Positions 25,125 through 34,898 are shown, numbered from the stretch's first letter. The stretch: DNA of 50,137 nt from CBIFVZ01 sp966185765 (GCA_966185765.1 CBIFVZ010000016.1:1-50137); one strand, 5' to 3'. The notes: a model not told the origin generated them from the letters alone. Made by a program: numbers and translations.

Positions 25125-26195
25125 TTATGCGTCAGGTCGCTCGTTAATGGCCTGAGGATTGTACGTGATAAACATCGCATCCCCATAGCTGAAAAAGCGA
25201 TACTCCGCCTTCACCGCTTCGCGATAGGCATGCATCGTATTGCGATAACCCGCAAATGCCGATACCAGCATAATCAGCGTTGATTCCGGCAGGTGAAAGT
25301 TAGTCACGAGCGCATCGATTACCCGGTATTGATAGCCAGGGTAGATGAAAATCTGCGTGTCGCCGAAAAACGGCGCTATCACGTCGTTTTTGGCGGCATT
25401 CGCCGCACTTTCCAGCGAGCGCACCGAAGTGGTGCCTACGGCAATCACCCGGTTACCGCGCGCACGGCACGCCAGCACGGCATCCACCACCTCCTGCGGC
25501 ACTTCAGCGTATTCAGAGTGCATAATGTGGTCTTCAATACTGTCCACACGCACCGGCTGAAACGTCCCCGCGCCGACATGCAGCGTCACAAACGCCATCT
25601 CGATACCCTTTTTACGCAGCGCATCGAGAAGCGGCTCGTCAAAATGCAGCCCGGCGGTCGGTGCCGCTACTGCGCCCGGTTTCTGGCTGTAAACGGTCTG
25701 ATATAACTCACGGTCTGCTTCTTCATCCGGACGGTCGATATAAGGCGGCAGCGGCATATGGCCGATACCGTTTAAGATTTCCAGCACCGTACGAGCATCA
25801 TTAAACTCAACTTCGAAGAGGGCATCATGGCGCGCCACCATCGTGGCCTGTACGCTTTCGTCATCGCCAAGCAGCAACTCAGCGCCCGGTTTCGGCGCTT
25901 TAGACGCACGGATGTGCGCCAGCACGCGCTTATCGTCGAGCATACGCTCGACCAGCATTTCAATCTTGCCGCCGCTGGCTTTACGCCCATACAGGCGCGC
26001 CGGGATCACCCGGGTGTTGTTAAAAACCAGCAAATCGCCAGGGTTAAGCTTATCGAGCAAGTCGGTGAAGATGCCATGCGTGAGTTGTCCCGTCGGGCCA
26101 TCAAGCGACAGCAGACGGCAGGCGCTACGTTCTGGCTGCGGATAGTGAGCGATTAAGGATTCGGGAAGTTCAAACGAAAAATCGGCGACGCGCAT
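25125..26195 (-). CDS. queA: S-adenosylmethionine:tRNA ribosyltransferase-isomerase
   Basis: QueA transfers and isomerises the ribosyl part of SAM onto preQ1-tRNA to make epoxyqueuosine, acting after Tgt. It has 356 residues, as in E. coli. Typical stretches are MRVADFSFELPESLIA, FNNTRVIPARLYG, GAVAAPTAGLHFDEPLL, FVTLHVGAGTFQPV and the late TNFHLPESTLIMLVSAFAG. It is the first gene of the queA-tgt-yajC-secD-secF run. Confidence 0.96.
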   Translation of the reverse strand: MRVADFSFELPESLIAHYPQPERSACRLLSLDGPTGQLTHGIFTDLLDKLNPGDLLVFNNTRVIPARLYGRKASGGKIEMLVERMLDDKRVLAHIRASKAPKPGAELLLGDDESVQATMVARHDALFEVEFNDARTVLEILNGIGHMPLPPYIDRPDEEADRELYQTVYSQKPGAVAAPTAGLHFDEPLLDALRKKGIEMAFVTLHVGAGTFQPVRVDSIEDHIMHSEYAEVPQEVVDAVLACRARGNRVIAVGTTSVRSLESAANAAKNDVIAPFFGDTQIFIYPGYQYRVIDALVTNFHLPESTLIMLVSAFAGYRNTMHAYREAVKAEYRFFSYGDAMFITYNPQAINERPDA

Positions 26196-26666
26196 GACGG
26201 GGACTCTGGACTCGACTTAAAAACAGGCGGCTAGTCTAGTGCCGGGGCGCTGGCGCTGCAAGCTATAACCCGAAACCTCTGTTACCAATAAGCCAGAAAA
26301 CAGTTCGTAAAACGAGCAACTACTCTGTACCCTGCTTGCCGTAAACTGCCGTAAACTGCCGTAAGGTCCCCCATATCGGGCGCAGACAAGCGAGACTGGA
26401 TAAAATTCCCCGCTTTTTAACCCAGGAAATGGCCTGTTACGGAAAAAACAGGCTGGTGAAGACGCAGCAAAAGTATATTGAAATCATTCAACAAAATGCG
26501 GGGCCGTCTTCGGCAACCCGGGAGCGCCACGAACGGGTGTTTGAGCAGGGGCTGTGGCGAGTGCACAATGAGAACATTCCGGGCTGGCGTAGCCTGAATG
26601 CTCCGGTCTGTGCGCAGCAGGGCATTAAACAATCGCAATGTTCTTCTGGTAACGAAAAGGTAATTA
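26196..26666. other. Divergent intergenic region between queA and acpH, with a 10-bp tandem repeat
   Basis: This region of 471 bases must hold the promoters of queA (minus) and acpH (plus). At 26338-26365 the unit GCCGTAAACT occurs twice, followed by a partial third GCCGTAAG, so the copies lie on one face of the helix. An open frame of 98 codons at 26429-26725 runs into acpH in another frame. It has no family features and I do not accept it as a gene. Confidence 0.55.
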
Positions 26667-27248
26667 ATGAATTTTCTGGCGCATCTGCATCTTGCTTCTC
26701 TTGCCGACAGCTCGCTGCCTGGTAATCTGATTGCCGATTTTATACGCGGTAATCCTGGCGACGACTGGCCTGCCGACGTAACGGCAGGGATTTTTATGCA
26801 CCGACGCATTGATGCCATGACGGATAACCTGCCGCAGGTGCACATCGCGCGCACCTGGTTTCGTCCACAAACGCGCCGCGTATCCCCCATCTCGCTGGAC
26901 GTGATGTGGGACCATTTCCTCTCGCGCCACTGGGCGCATTTTTCACCCAACGAGCCGCTTGCACAGTTTGTCGCACGTGCAGAGGCAGCAATTGCGCCGA
27001 TTCTCCCCGTAGCACCGGAACGCTTTGTACATCTCAACCATTACCTGTGGCCTGAACGCTGGCTGGAGCGTTATGCCGATATGGATTTTATTGCCCGCGT
27101 CCTGAATGGTATGGCGAGCCGCCGTCCGAAACTTGCGGCGTTAAGCGACTCCTGGCACGATCTGAATGATCACTACGCTGCGCTGGAAAAACTCTTTAAC
27201 GAGTTTTATCCACAAATGATGCAACTGGCGCGCACAAAGCAGTTATGA
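26667..27248 (+). CDS. acpH: Acyl carrier protein phosphodiesterase
   Basis: AcpH removes the 4'-phosphopantetheine group from holo-ACP. It has 193 residues, as in E. coli. It begins MNFLAHLHLASLADSSLPGNLIADFIRG with the conserved His and Asp residues of the family, and later has GIFMHRRIDAMTD and LDVMWDHFLSRHW. The ATG follows AAAAGGTAATTA. It is alone on the plus strand and convergent with malZ. Confidence 0.95.
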   Translation: MNFLAHLHLASLADSSLPGNLIADFIRGNPGDDWPADVTAGIFMHRRIDAMTDNLPQVHIARTWFRPQTRRVSPISLDVMWDHFLSRHWAHFSPNEPLAQFVARAEAAIAPILPVAPERFVHLNHYLWPERWLERYADMDFIARVLNGMASRRPKLAALSDSWHDLNDHYAALEKLFNEFYPQMMQLARTKQL

Positions 27249-27618
27249 AGCCGTTTCAGCGACAGAAAATCTCCAGAAACGCGCGGCCAACTTTTTAGCC
27301 TGCGCGCAAATATTAAGCTCCTCGCCGCAACGCGCTGCTTTTACATGCTTTGTCTTTTACGGTTGCGCGTTGTGTAACCCTGCCATGTCATACAACCATA
27401 AAGCCATTGCGTTGATATACGTGACAGTGCGTTACTGACAGCAAGACGAGAATAATGAGAGAATAACGTTGAGGATAGCTGGAATTTTTCAACACTCGGC
27501 TAAAAAATTCACAACCGCCGCCAGTGATGTCATTTCATGGTGTTACATCTTATTGTATGCAGTGTTATGGCAGCGTGAAAACGACACATTCCCGCTGCCA
27601 GAAAACAAAATAATCTCC
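27249..27618. other. Gene-free stretch between convergent acpH and malZ
   Basis: It contains separated inverted repeats (CAACGCG ... CGCGTTG near 27330-27375, and GGCAGCG/CGCTGCC near 27567-27602), the latter just beyond the malZ stop. None has a good T tract. An open frame crossing from here into malZ on the plus strand lacks features and is taken as chance. Confidence 0.5.
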
Positions 27619-29436
27619 TTATCGGCTGCGCCAGAGCGTAAAAGATACCGCCGGGAGAGCCATACTCTCGTCGTGCCAGTCCCCCTCCCCTTCCAGACGC
27701 TGCCAAACCCCGTGAGCCAGCAACGGCGATGGCTCAGGTACAACTTCTGTTGCATTACCACGGTTAATGGCCACCAGTACCCGCTCACGCCCGAGAATGC
27801 GAGCAAATACCACAACATCACCTCTGGCATACACCACATGGCAACCGCCACGGCGCAGTGCCTGGCTTTGCTTACGTAGCTTTGCAAGCCGCTGATAAAG
27901 CGCCAGCAGCTCTGCGTCCTGTAGTGTCTTATCCCAGGGGAACGGCTTACGACACATCGGGTCCATATCCCCGTCCACGCCCACTTCATCGCCATAATAT
28001 ATACAAGGCACACCGGGCCAGCAGAAAAGCCAGACCACGCCCAACGGCAGACGCGCCACATCATGACCCAGCAGCGATTTAAAACGCGGCGTGTCATGAC
28101 TGTCGAGCTGGTTAAACATGCGTAACTGCTGCTGGTGCGAGAGCGCCGCGCGGTATTGCTCCATCCAGGCAATACAGGTTTGGGCATCAATCTTCTGCGG
28201 ATCGTAAGAGATATCAGTACTGGCAAGAAACGCCCACAGCGGGAAAGTAAAACCGCGGTAGTTCATCGAGGCGTCTTCCGCATCGGCCTGAAGCCACTGG
28301 CGCGCATCACCAAAGTGTTCACCAAACACGTAAGCATCCGGGCGCGTTTCCTTCGCTGCCTGACGTATGCCCGCCACGTGCAGCAGGTTGTTAGCCGCTC
28401 CGCCGCTCTCGCCCAGCATATGCACCACGTCAAGCCGCCAGCCGTCCATATTCCACGGCTCGCGCAGCCAGTGGCGCACAATACTGTTTTCACCACGATA
28501 AATTTCGTCCACCACGCCGTGGGCGCTGTAGTCGAGCTTCGGCAGGCTGGCATAACCAAGCCAGTCCAGCGCCAGCCCGTCAGGCGAGAAACTGTACCAG
28601 CTACGCTGGGGCGAAGCCGGATTGTGACAGGCGCCCGGTGAATCCGCAGTATGTCTGTCAAACCAGGCGTGGGTATCGCCGCTGTGATTGAACACACCGT
28701 CAAGTATCAGCCGCATGCCCTGTTCACGGGTTGTATGGCGCAGACGCAGCAGCGCAGCGTCACCGCCAAACTGCGGGTCAACGTGACGGTAGTCCTGGGT
28801 ATCATATTTATGCACGCTGGGTGCGACAAATACCGGGTTGAGATACAACGCCGTGACGCCAAGTCGCTTAAGGTACGGTAATTTCTCGCTAATACCGTCC
28901 AGATCGCCGCCGTAGAAGGTTGATCCGCCGGCCTCTGGCGTGAGCGGTTCGTGCCACTCACGGCGCACTATTTCGCGCCCGGCAGCGTGGTGCCAGTAAA
29001 CACAGTCTTGCTCCGGCGTGCGGTTTTTTCCCCGGGCAAACCGGTCCGGGAAGATTTGGTAAAATACCTGATCCGCGACCCAATCCGGTCCAGCATCCGG
29101 TCGATCCACAGCAAATTGCTCAAGGCGCGGCGGTGGAACATCGCTAAACCCCTGTGGCGTAAACCAGCGTTGATGATCCGCCCACAGCAATTTAAAGCTG
29201 TAGCGCCGCCGTGCCTGCCCGCCGCTGACATCCAGCGTCACGCGCCATGCTGTCACCCCAGGCTGCGGCTCGCGCGACAGCCGCGTCATTTTGAGCGGCG
29301 TTTCTTCATTATCAATTTCGGTACGCAGCATCACGCGCTGCGGCGGCGCATCGCCTGCAAGCCACAGCGTAACGGTCATTTTCTGCTCACGCACGGTGAC
29401 AAACGGCGCCACCGGCAGGTGCCAGGCCTTTAACAT
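27619..29436 (-). CDS. malZ: Maltodextrin glucosidase
   Basis: MalZ releases glucose from the reducing end of maltodextrins in the cytosol. It has 605 residues (604 in E. coli). An N-terminal beta domain (CBM34-like, residues 1-110) precedes a GH13 barrel. Visible GH13 regions are DGVFNHSGD, the nucleophile Asp in GWRLDVVHML, the acid/base Glu in VFGEHFGDARQW, and NQLDSHDTPR. The start was set at MLKAWHLPV because an upstream in-frame ATG adds 53 unconserved residues. MalT-like boxes lie upstream. Confidence 0.96.
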   Translation of the reverse strand: MLKAWHLPVAPFVTVREQKMTVTLWLAGDAPPQRVMLRTEIDNEETPLKMTRLSREPQPGVTAWRVTLDVSGGQARRRYSFKLLWADHQRWFTPQGFSDVPPPRLEQFAVDRPDAGPDWVADQVFYQIFPDRFARGKNRTPEQDCVYWHHAAGREIVRREWHEPLTPEAGGSTFYGGDLDGISEKLPYLKRLGVTALYLNPVFVAPSVHKYDTQDYRHVDPQFGGDAALLRLRHTTREQGMRLILDGVFNHSGDTHAWFDRHTADSPGACHNPASPQRSWYSFSPDGLALDWLGYASLPKLDYSAHGVVDEIYRGENSIVRHWLREPWNMDGWRLDVVHMLGESGGAANNLLHVAGIRQAAKETRPDAYVFGEHFGDARQWLQADAEDASMNYRGFTFPLWAFLASTDISYDPQKIDAQTCIAWMEQYRAALSHQQQLRMFNQLDSHDTPRFKSLLGHDVARLPLGVVWLFCWPGVPCIYYGDEVGVDGDMDPMCRKPFPWDKTLQDAELLALYQRLAKLRKQSQALRRGGCHVVYARGDVVVFARILGRERVLVAINRGNATEVVPEPSPLLAHGVWQRLEGEGDWHDESMALPAVSFTLWRSR

Positions 29437-29515
29437 GGTGCTTCCCCTGTGTCTGAAAATGGCCCCACCTTGCCATATCAGCCAGGGCGATTGCTCATCA
29501 TTACGCCACAGATTC

Positions 29516-29538
29516 GGGGAGGATACGGGGGGAGGAGA
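29516..29538 (+). promoter_or_regulatory. Candidate MalT boxes upstream of malZ
   Basis: Two direct copies lie 13 bases apart: GGGGAGGATA (29516-29525) and GGGGAGGAGA (29529-29538). They match the MalT box GGGGA(T/G)GAGG at 8 and 9 of 10 positions. They lie 80-100 bases upstream of the malZ start, on the strand opposite the gene. malZ is a MalT-dependent gene in E. coli. Confidence 0.5.
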
Positions 29539-29666
29539 ACACAGAAAACGGCTGGAGCGCAGCAGCCACAAAGAACAGCCCGCAGACTCCTGCACCAGCT
29601 GTCTTCTTATTCAGAATATATTTTCTTTTATCACGCTGTGATAACGCGTCTTGCACATGAAAGCTG

Positions 29667-29694
29667 AAAAAAAGCCCCGTCATCACAACAGGGC
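29667..29694 (-). terminator. Intrinsic terminator of proY
   Basis: Stem GCCC / GGGC with a larger loop. On the minus strand it is followed by seven T (29673 down to 29667). It lies about 30 bases after the proY stop. Confidence 0.7.
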
Positions 29695-29723
29695 ATTTCA
29701 CATTCAACCAGGCTACCAGACCA

Positions 29724-31091
29724 TTAGGCTTTGCCCAGCTTTGCAACGTGACGGCGTTTAAATACCCAGCCGACCAGCAATAGCGCAATCCACGCAAAAC
29801 CGACATACAGTGAAATTCGGGTTTCCGGGTGCAGGCCAATCAGCACAATGATAAACGCCAGGAAGAGAAGCCCGGCAGTAGTGGTCGCCACCCCGCCTGG
29901 AACTGTAAACTTCAGCGCCTTTATTTCATCTTTAGACAAACGGCGGCGAAATGCTATCTGTGAAAGCAGAATCATTATCCACACCCAGACCGTCGCAAAA
30001 GTCGCAAGCGAGGCAATTACCAGGAACACGCTTTCTGGCATGATGTAGTTCAGATACACCGCCACCAGCAGTGCGCCGGTCATCACCACCACGGTGACCC
30101 ACGGAATGCCACGACGTGAAACTTTGGCAAAGACTTTAGGTGCCGCGCCTTGCTCGGCCATGCCATGCATCATGCGCCCCACACCAAATACATCGCTGTT
30201 GATTGCCGAAAGCGACGCGGTGAGCACCACGAAGTTAAGGATGCTGGCGGCAAAAGTGATGCCCAGATGCTGGAATGTCAGCACAAACGGACTACCGTTA
30301 GTGCCCACCTGGTTCCACGGATAAATCGACATAATCACAAACAGCGTACCGACGTAAAACACCAGAATGCGCAGCGGCACCGAATTAATCGCACGCGGAA
30401 TGGATTTTTGCGGGTCTTTGGCTTCACCGGCGGTGATACCGATAATTTCAATTCCGCCGTAGGCAAACATCACCATTTGCAGTGCCATCACCGTACCTAT
30501 CCAGCCGTTAGCAAAGAAGCCACCGTTGCTCCACAGATTATGGATACCGGTAGGCTGTCCACCATTGCCAATGCCCCAGATGATGATGCCAAAGCCAGCA
30601 GCGATCATGATGATGATGGTGGCGACTTTGAAAAACGAAAACCAGAACTCCAGCTCGCCAAATACCTTCACGCTCATTAAATTAATGGCGCAAATCAGCA
30701 GCACCACGCTCAGCACCCATACCCAGTGCGGCACGTCAGGGAACCAGACGCCCATATAAATCCCGAACGCGGTGACATCCGCAATGGCGACAATCAGGAT
30801 TTCAAAACAGTAGGTCCAGCCGGTGATATAGCCCGCAAGCGGGCCGAGGTTTTCCTGCGCATAGCGGGAAAAGGAGCTGGCCGCCGGATTATGTACCGAC
30901 AGCTCACCCAGCGCACGCATGATGATATACGCCGCAACGCCACCAATAATATAGGCCAGCAGCACGCTTGGCCCCGCCATTTTAATGGCATCTGCCGAGC
31001 CGTAAAAAAGCCCCGTGCCAATTGCCGAGCCTAGTGCCATGAAACGAATATGTCTCGTGCTCAGGCCGCGTTTGAGCGTATTTTTTTCCAT
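29724..31091 (-). CDS. proY: Cryptic proline permease ProY (APC family)
   Basis: This is an amino-acid-polyamine-organocation transporter with 12 membrane helices, annotated in E. coli as a proline-specific permease. It has 455 residues from the chosen ATG. The N-terminal family signature is RHIRFMALGSAIGTGLFYGSADAIKMAGPSV (shown in short blocks: GSAIGTGLF, GPSVLLAYIIGG). FAYGGIEIIGITAGEAKDP is also clear. An in-frame ATG three codons earlier has its Shine-Dalgarno (GGTGG) directly abutting. The chosen ATG has the same GGTGG nine bases upstream and matches the E. coli start. It follows brnQ after a terminator. Confidence 0.93.
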   Translation of the reverse strand: MEKNTLKRGLSTRHIRFMALGSAIGTGLFYGSADAIKMAGPSVLLAYIIGGVAAYIIMRALGELSVHNPAASSFSRYAQENLGPLAGYITGWTYCFEILIVAIADVTAFGIYMGVWFPDVPHWVWVLSVVLLICAINLMSVKVFGELEFWFSFFKVATIIIMIAAGFGIIIWGIGNGGQPTGIHNLWSNGGFFANGWIGTVMALQMVMFAYGGIEIIGITAGEAKDPQKSIPRAINSVPLRILVFYVGTLFVIMSIYPWNQVGTNGSPFVLTFQHLGITFAASILNFVVLTASLSAINSDVFGVGRMMHGMAEQGAAPKVFAKVSRRGIPWVTVVVMTGALLVAVYLNYIMPESVFLVIASLATFATVWVWIMILLSQIAFRRRLSKDEIKALKFTVPGGVATTTAGLLFLAFIIVLIGLHPETRISLYVGFAWIALLLVGWVFKRRHVAKLGKA

Positions 31092-31110
31092 TGAAGCCAT
31101 CCACCAAATA

Positions 31111-31135
31111 AAAAACCACGGGCTGCCCCGTGGTT
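31111..31135 (-). terminator. Intrinsic terminator between brnQ and proY
   Basis: A perfect 9-bp stem AACCACGGG / CCCGTGGTT with loop CTGC. On the minus strand the stem end plus TTT gives a run of T. It lies 17 bases after the brnQ stop and 20 before proY, so proY is either read through or has its own weak promoter. Confidence 0.8.
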
Positions 31136-31151
31136 AACATAAAACGTGTTT

Positions 31152-32471
31152 TTAGCGCGCGACAGAAGTTGACCGACGCCCGGCAATTCTGTCCCAGATG
31201 CCGCACAGCACCAGCGCTGCCAGCGACGGCATTAGCCACGCCAGCCCCTGCTCTGCCAGCGGCAGGTGCGTCATCCACCCCGGCAGCAGGTTACCGAACT
31301 CGGCCGCTTTGATGCCATCAACCAGGCCCAGCAGCAAGCTCACCAGCATAGCCGGAGCAATCACGCGCGTGGAGTTATTCCACCACGGGCGGGTGAAGCT
31401 CAACACCACCAGCACGATGCACGGCGGATAAATCGCCGTCAGCACCGGGATAGAAATCTGAATCAAATGGCTCAGGCCCAGGTTAGAAACCACCATAGAG
31501 AACAGACCAAGGATAAACACCAGCGTACGGTAAGAGAGCGGCAGATACTGCTCAAAGAACTCTGCACACGCGCAGGTCAGACCTACTGCGGTCACCATAC
31601 ATGCCAGAAAAATCAGTGCGGCGAGCAGGAAGCTGCCAAAACCACCAAAGGTGTGCTGAACGTAAGCATGCAGAATCGCCGCACCGTTAGCAGACTGGTC
31701 CACAAGCGTTGCGCTGTCAGAGCCGAGGCGGAACAATGCCAGATACAAAAGCGTCAACCCGACACCCGCAATCAGTCCGGCCCAGACGGTGTAACGGGTC
31801 AGCAGGCGCGCTTCGCTCACGCCGCGCGAACGGGCTGCGTTAACAATGACGATACCGAATACCATTGCGCCGAGCGTATCCATCGTCAAATAACCATTGA
31901 CAAAACCGTTGGAGAACGGTGCCGCCTGGTAGGCTGGCGTTGCCGTGCTGATGTCACCTGCTGGCCACATCACAGCGGCCACACCCAGGACGACCAGCGC
32001 AATGATTTTCAGTGGCGCCAGGAAATGGCCTACGGTGTCCAGCAGCTTGCCCGGATACAGAGAAATGAAGATAACCAGCGCGAAGTAAATCAGGCTGTAA
32101 ATCATAAGCGGCATCGCACCATCGCCGGTTAGCGGCGCAATCCCCACTTCAAAGGAGACCGTCGCCGTACGCGGTGTGGCAAAAAGCGGGCCGACCGCCA
32201 GATAACACACGGTGGCCAGCAGCACACCTGCACGGCGGCCAATAGGTGAACTCAGGCTATCGACACCGCCGCCCACGCGCGCCAGCGCGACAACGGTCAG
32301 TACCGGAAGACCAACAGCAGTAATCAGAAAGCCGAGCGAGGCCCACCATACGTTTTCACCGGCCTGTAAGCCGACCATAGGGGGGAAAATAATGTTGCCC
32401 GCGCCAACAAACAACGCAAAGGTCATAAAACCCAGAGCGAGGATGTCACGCGATGATAAACGATGGGTCAT
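31152..32471 (-). CDS. brnQ: Branched-chain amino acid transporter BrnQ (LIV-II)
   Basis: This is a sodium-coupled symporter for leucine, isoleucine and valine in the inner membrane. It has 439 residues, as in E. coli, with about 12 membrane helices. Conserved stretches are FALFVGAGNIIFPPMVG near the start, ATPRTATVSFEVG, and AEFFEQYLPLSYRTLVFIL. I chose the ATG giving MTHRLSSRDI; 28 extra residues upstream are unconserved. It lies downstream of phoR, as in E. coli. Confidence 0.96.
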   Translation of the reverse strand: MTHRLSSRDILALGFMTFALFVGAGNIIFPPMVGLQAGENVWWASLGFLITAVGLPVLTVVALARVGGGVDSLSSPIGRRAGVLLATVCYLAVGPLFATPRTATVSFEVGIAPLTGDGAMPLMIYSLIYFALVIFISLYPGKLLDTVGHFLAPLKIIALVVLGVAAVMWPAGDISTATPAYQAAPFSNGFVNGYLTMDTLGAMVFGIVIVNAARSRGVSEARLLTRYTVWAGLIAGVGLTLLYLALFRLGSDSATLVDQSANGAAILHAYVQHTFGGFGSFLLAALIFLACMVTAVGLTCACAEFFEQYLPLSYRTLVFILGLFSMVVSNLGLSHLIQISIPVLTAIYPPCIVLVVLSFTRPWWNNSTRVIAPAMLVSLLLGLVDGIKAAEFGNLLPGWMTHLPLAEQGLAWLMPSLAALVLCGIWDRIAGRRSTSVAR

Positions 32472-32877
32472 AAATTTCGTTGCAGCCTGTGGATGTGGTG
32501 TTGAAATAAATAATATTTTTTCGCCGCCAAAAATAAGGTGGCAAAAAAACGGCAATATCAGAAATTTCCAGCGAGAAATACTTCTCAGTAAGCGCAGCGA
32601 AGAATTGTTAGTCGATTAACCACGCAATTCTGGTGAGTCTGACGATAGCGGGCGCCAATTAAAACGCTTATAGCGTTTGAAGGCAACCAGGGATCGCTAA
32701 ACCAGAACAATACACTAAATATAACATAATCTCTGGCAGGGTATTTGCGAAGCCGCGCAGACGGCTGGCTTATCGTGCGGACAAAAAGCGAACAACGCAC
32801 GCATTTAACGTCCGGCTGTTTTAGCCACGACGCTAAAAACGTGCGAAATACGCAGTATGGAAAGTTACCTTGACGGG
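32472..32877. other. Gene-free stretch between phoR and brnQ
   Basis: About 400 bases that should contain the brnQ promoter on the minus strand. Next to the phoR stop is the palindrome GGGTTAACCC (about 32876-32885). No credible gene, terminator or named site was found in the rest. Confidence 0.5.
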
Positions 32878-34182
32878 TTAACCCACCGCCGCACGCGTTT
32901 CGTCGGCAATCAGGCGCGTGGGCAGCACAAAGCTAAAACAGGTACCGCGACCTGGCGTGCTGTTAATCTCCAGACGCGTATCGTGATGGCTGAGAGCATG
33001 CTTGACGATAGCCAGCCCCAGCCCGCTGCCACCATTCTGGCGTGAGCGTGATTTATCCACACGATAAAAGCGCTCTGTCAGGCGCGGGATATGCTGGGCA
33101 GCAATGCCCGGTCCGTTATCTTCTACAGAGAACAGCGCGCCATGCGGCGTGCGCTTCCAGCTTACGGTAATGGTCGTACCGGCAGGCGTGTGGTTAACAG
33201 CGTTGTACACCAGATTTGAAACCGCACTGCGCAACTGATCCTCACAGCCTAATACGCGTAATGACTTATCAACCTCAAAATGGAGCCGGTGCTGCGGGCC
33301 AAGCGTGTGCGCCTCGCGTTCCAGCATGTTGAGCATTACCGGTATATCCACTTTTTCGGTTAACTGTAATACCGGTGACGCTTCAATGCGCGACAGCGTC
33401 AGCAGCTGCTCCACCAGCCCTTCCATACGCTGGGTCTGCTCGCGCATCGTGCCCAACGCCTTATCACGCAGTGCCGAGGGCATGCTCTGACCTTGCATCA
33501 CCTCGAGATAGCCCTGCAATACCGTAAGCGGCGTGCGTAGCTCATGGCTGACATTGGCAAAAAAGTTGCGCCGCGCACCTTCAAGCTGGTGCATCTGCGT
33601 GACATCACGCGCCACCATCAGCCACTGCCTGTCGCTGTAGGGCATAACGCGAAATTCGATATGGCGCTGGTTGTTCAGCACCAGATTCAGGGGGCGTGAG
33701 AAATCACGTGTTTTGAGATAGCGGCTGAACTCAGGATAGCGCAGCAGGTTCTGGATATTCTGGCCATTATCGTCAGGCCAGCGCAGGTGCAAAAGCTGCT
33801 GTGCCAGACCGTTGCACCAGAAAATGGTGCCTTCTTCGGTGGTGAGAATCACCGCATCTGGCAGCGACTCGGCACCACTGCGAAAGCGCTTAATCAGGCT
33901 ACCCAGCTCGCGGCGACGCTTTTTATTGCGCAGTTGCGTCTGGTGCAAACCATAAAGCAGCGGTTCCCAACTGCCGCGCCCGGGCGGTGGCGTCATACTA
34001 CGGTCAACCCACAACCACCAGGACAAGCGCAGCAGATTATGAAAATGCCAGATAAGCAGGCCAGTCACCGCCGCCAGTAAAAACCACGGCAGGTAACCAA
34101 AAACCGCGCTCAACAGCAACGCAGGTAAACAGCACAGCACCAGCTCCAGCGCCAGCCTTTTCCATGACAGCCGTTCAAGCAC
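32878..34182 (-). CDS. phoR: Phosphate regulon sensor histidine kinase PhoR
   Basis: PhoR is the membrane kinase/phosphatase that controls PhoB according to phosphate supply through the Pst system. It has 434 residues (431 in E. coli). Two close N-terminal membrane helices (residues 10-50) are followed by a basic linker, a PAS domain (about 95-200), and HisKA with His213 in SHELRTPLTVLQGYLE. The ATPase domain has NLVYNAVNHTP, EDNGPGI and GSGLGLAIVKH. It starts 26 bases after phoB. Confidence 0.97.
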   Translation of the reverse strand: MLERLSWKRLALELVLCCLPALLLSAVFGYLPWFLLAAVTGLLIWHFHNLLRLSWWLWVDRSMTPPPGRGSWEPLLYGLHQTQLRNKKRRRELGSLIKRFRSGAESLPDAVILTTEEGTIFWCNGLAQQLLHLRWPDDNGQNIQNLLRYPEFSRYLKTRDFSRPLNLVLNNQRHIEFRVMPYSDRQWLMVARDVTQMHQLEGARRNFFANVSHELRTPLTVLQGYLEVMQGQSMPSALRDKALGTMREQTQRMEGLVEQLLTLSRIEASPVLQLTEKVDIPVMLNMLEREAHTLGPQHRLHFEVDKSLRVLGCEDQLRSAVSNLVYNAVNHTPAGTTITVSWKRTPHGALFSVEDNGPGIAAQHIPRLTERFYRVDKSRSRQNGGSGLGLAIVKHALSHHDTRLEINSTPGRGTCFSFVLPTRLIADETRAAVG

Positions 34183-34208
34183 GGGTCACGCTCCAGTGAA
34201 GAAAAAAA

Positions 34209-34898
34209 TTAAAAGCGGGTCGAGAAACGATAACCGGTGCCGCGCACCGTTTGCACCATACGGTCGTGACCGCTCAGCTCCAGCGCTTTACGCAGGCGCC
34301 GGATATGCACATCTACCGTTCTGTCTTCAACATAGACATTCGTCCCCCAGACATTATTGAGCAGCTGCTCGCGGCTGTATACCCGCTCCGGGTGCGTCAT
34401 AAAGAAGTGCAGCAGTTTAAATTCTGTCGGCCCCATGTCCAGGGCAGCCTCGTCGGTGGTGACGCGGTGTGAGGTGGGATCAAGGCTTAAGCCCTGCATA
34501 ACGATGACCTCTTCAACGGCCATCGGTGAGATGCGGCGCATCACGGCTTTAATACGCGCGACCAGCTCTTTTGGCGAAAATGGTTTGGTAATGTAATCAT
34601 CGGCCCCGGTTTCAAGGCCGCGAACACGGTCTTCTTCTTCACCGCGCGCAGTCAGCATCACAATCGGGATATCACGGGTTAGCGTTTCACGCTTGAGGTG
34701 TTTAATTAACTGTAGTCCCGATCCCCCCGGCAGCATCCAGTCCAGTAAAATCAGGTCCGGCCAGGGTTCATGGAGCTTGCCGAGCGCCGTGTCATAATCT
34801 TCCGCCTCAACCGGCTGGAAGCCGTTCTGTTCGAGTACAAAACACACCATTTCGCGAATGGGGGCTTCGTCTTCCACCACCAGAATACGTCTCGCCAT
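34209..34898 (-). CDS. phoB: Phosphate regulon response regulator PhoB
   Basis: PhoB activates the Pho regulon when phosphorylated. It has 229 residues, as in E. coli. The receiver domain (1-120) has Asp9 and Asp10, the phosphorylated Asp53 in LILLDWMLPGGSG and the Lys in ITKPFSPKELVARI. The OmpR-type winged helix follows (residues 130-229, with VWGTNVYVEDRTVDVHIRRLRK in its recognition region). A Pho box lies upstream, so it should autoregulate. Confidence 0.97.
   Translation of the reverse strand: MARRILVVEDEAPIREMVCFVLEQNGFQPVEAEDYDTALGKLHEPWPDLILLDWMLPGGSGLQLIKHLKRETLTRDIPIVMLTARGEEEDRVRGLETGADDYITKPFSPKELVARIKAVMRRISPMAVEEVIVMQGLSLDPTSHRVTTDEAALDMGPTEFKLLHFFMTHPERVYSREQLLNNVWGTNVYVEDRTVDVHIRRLRKALELSGHDRMVQTVRGTGYRFSTRF

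Noticed and set aside
26429..26725. 98-codon plus-strand frame upstream of acpH
   Set aside because: It overlaps the acpH start in another frame, has no clear Shine-Dalgarno and shows no domain.
27469..27879. 136-codon plus-strand frame between acpH and malZ
   Set aside because: Half of it is antisense to malZ; no start signal or family features.
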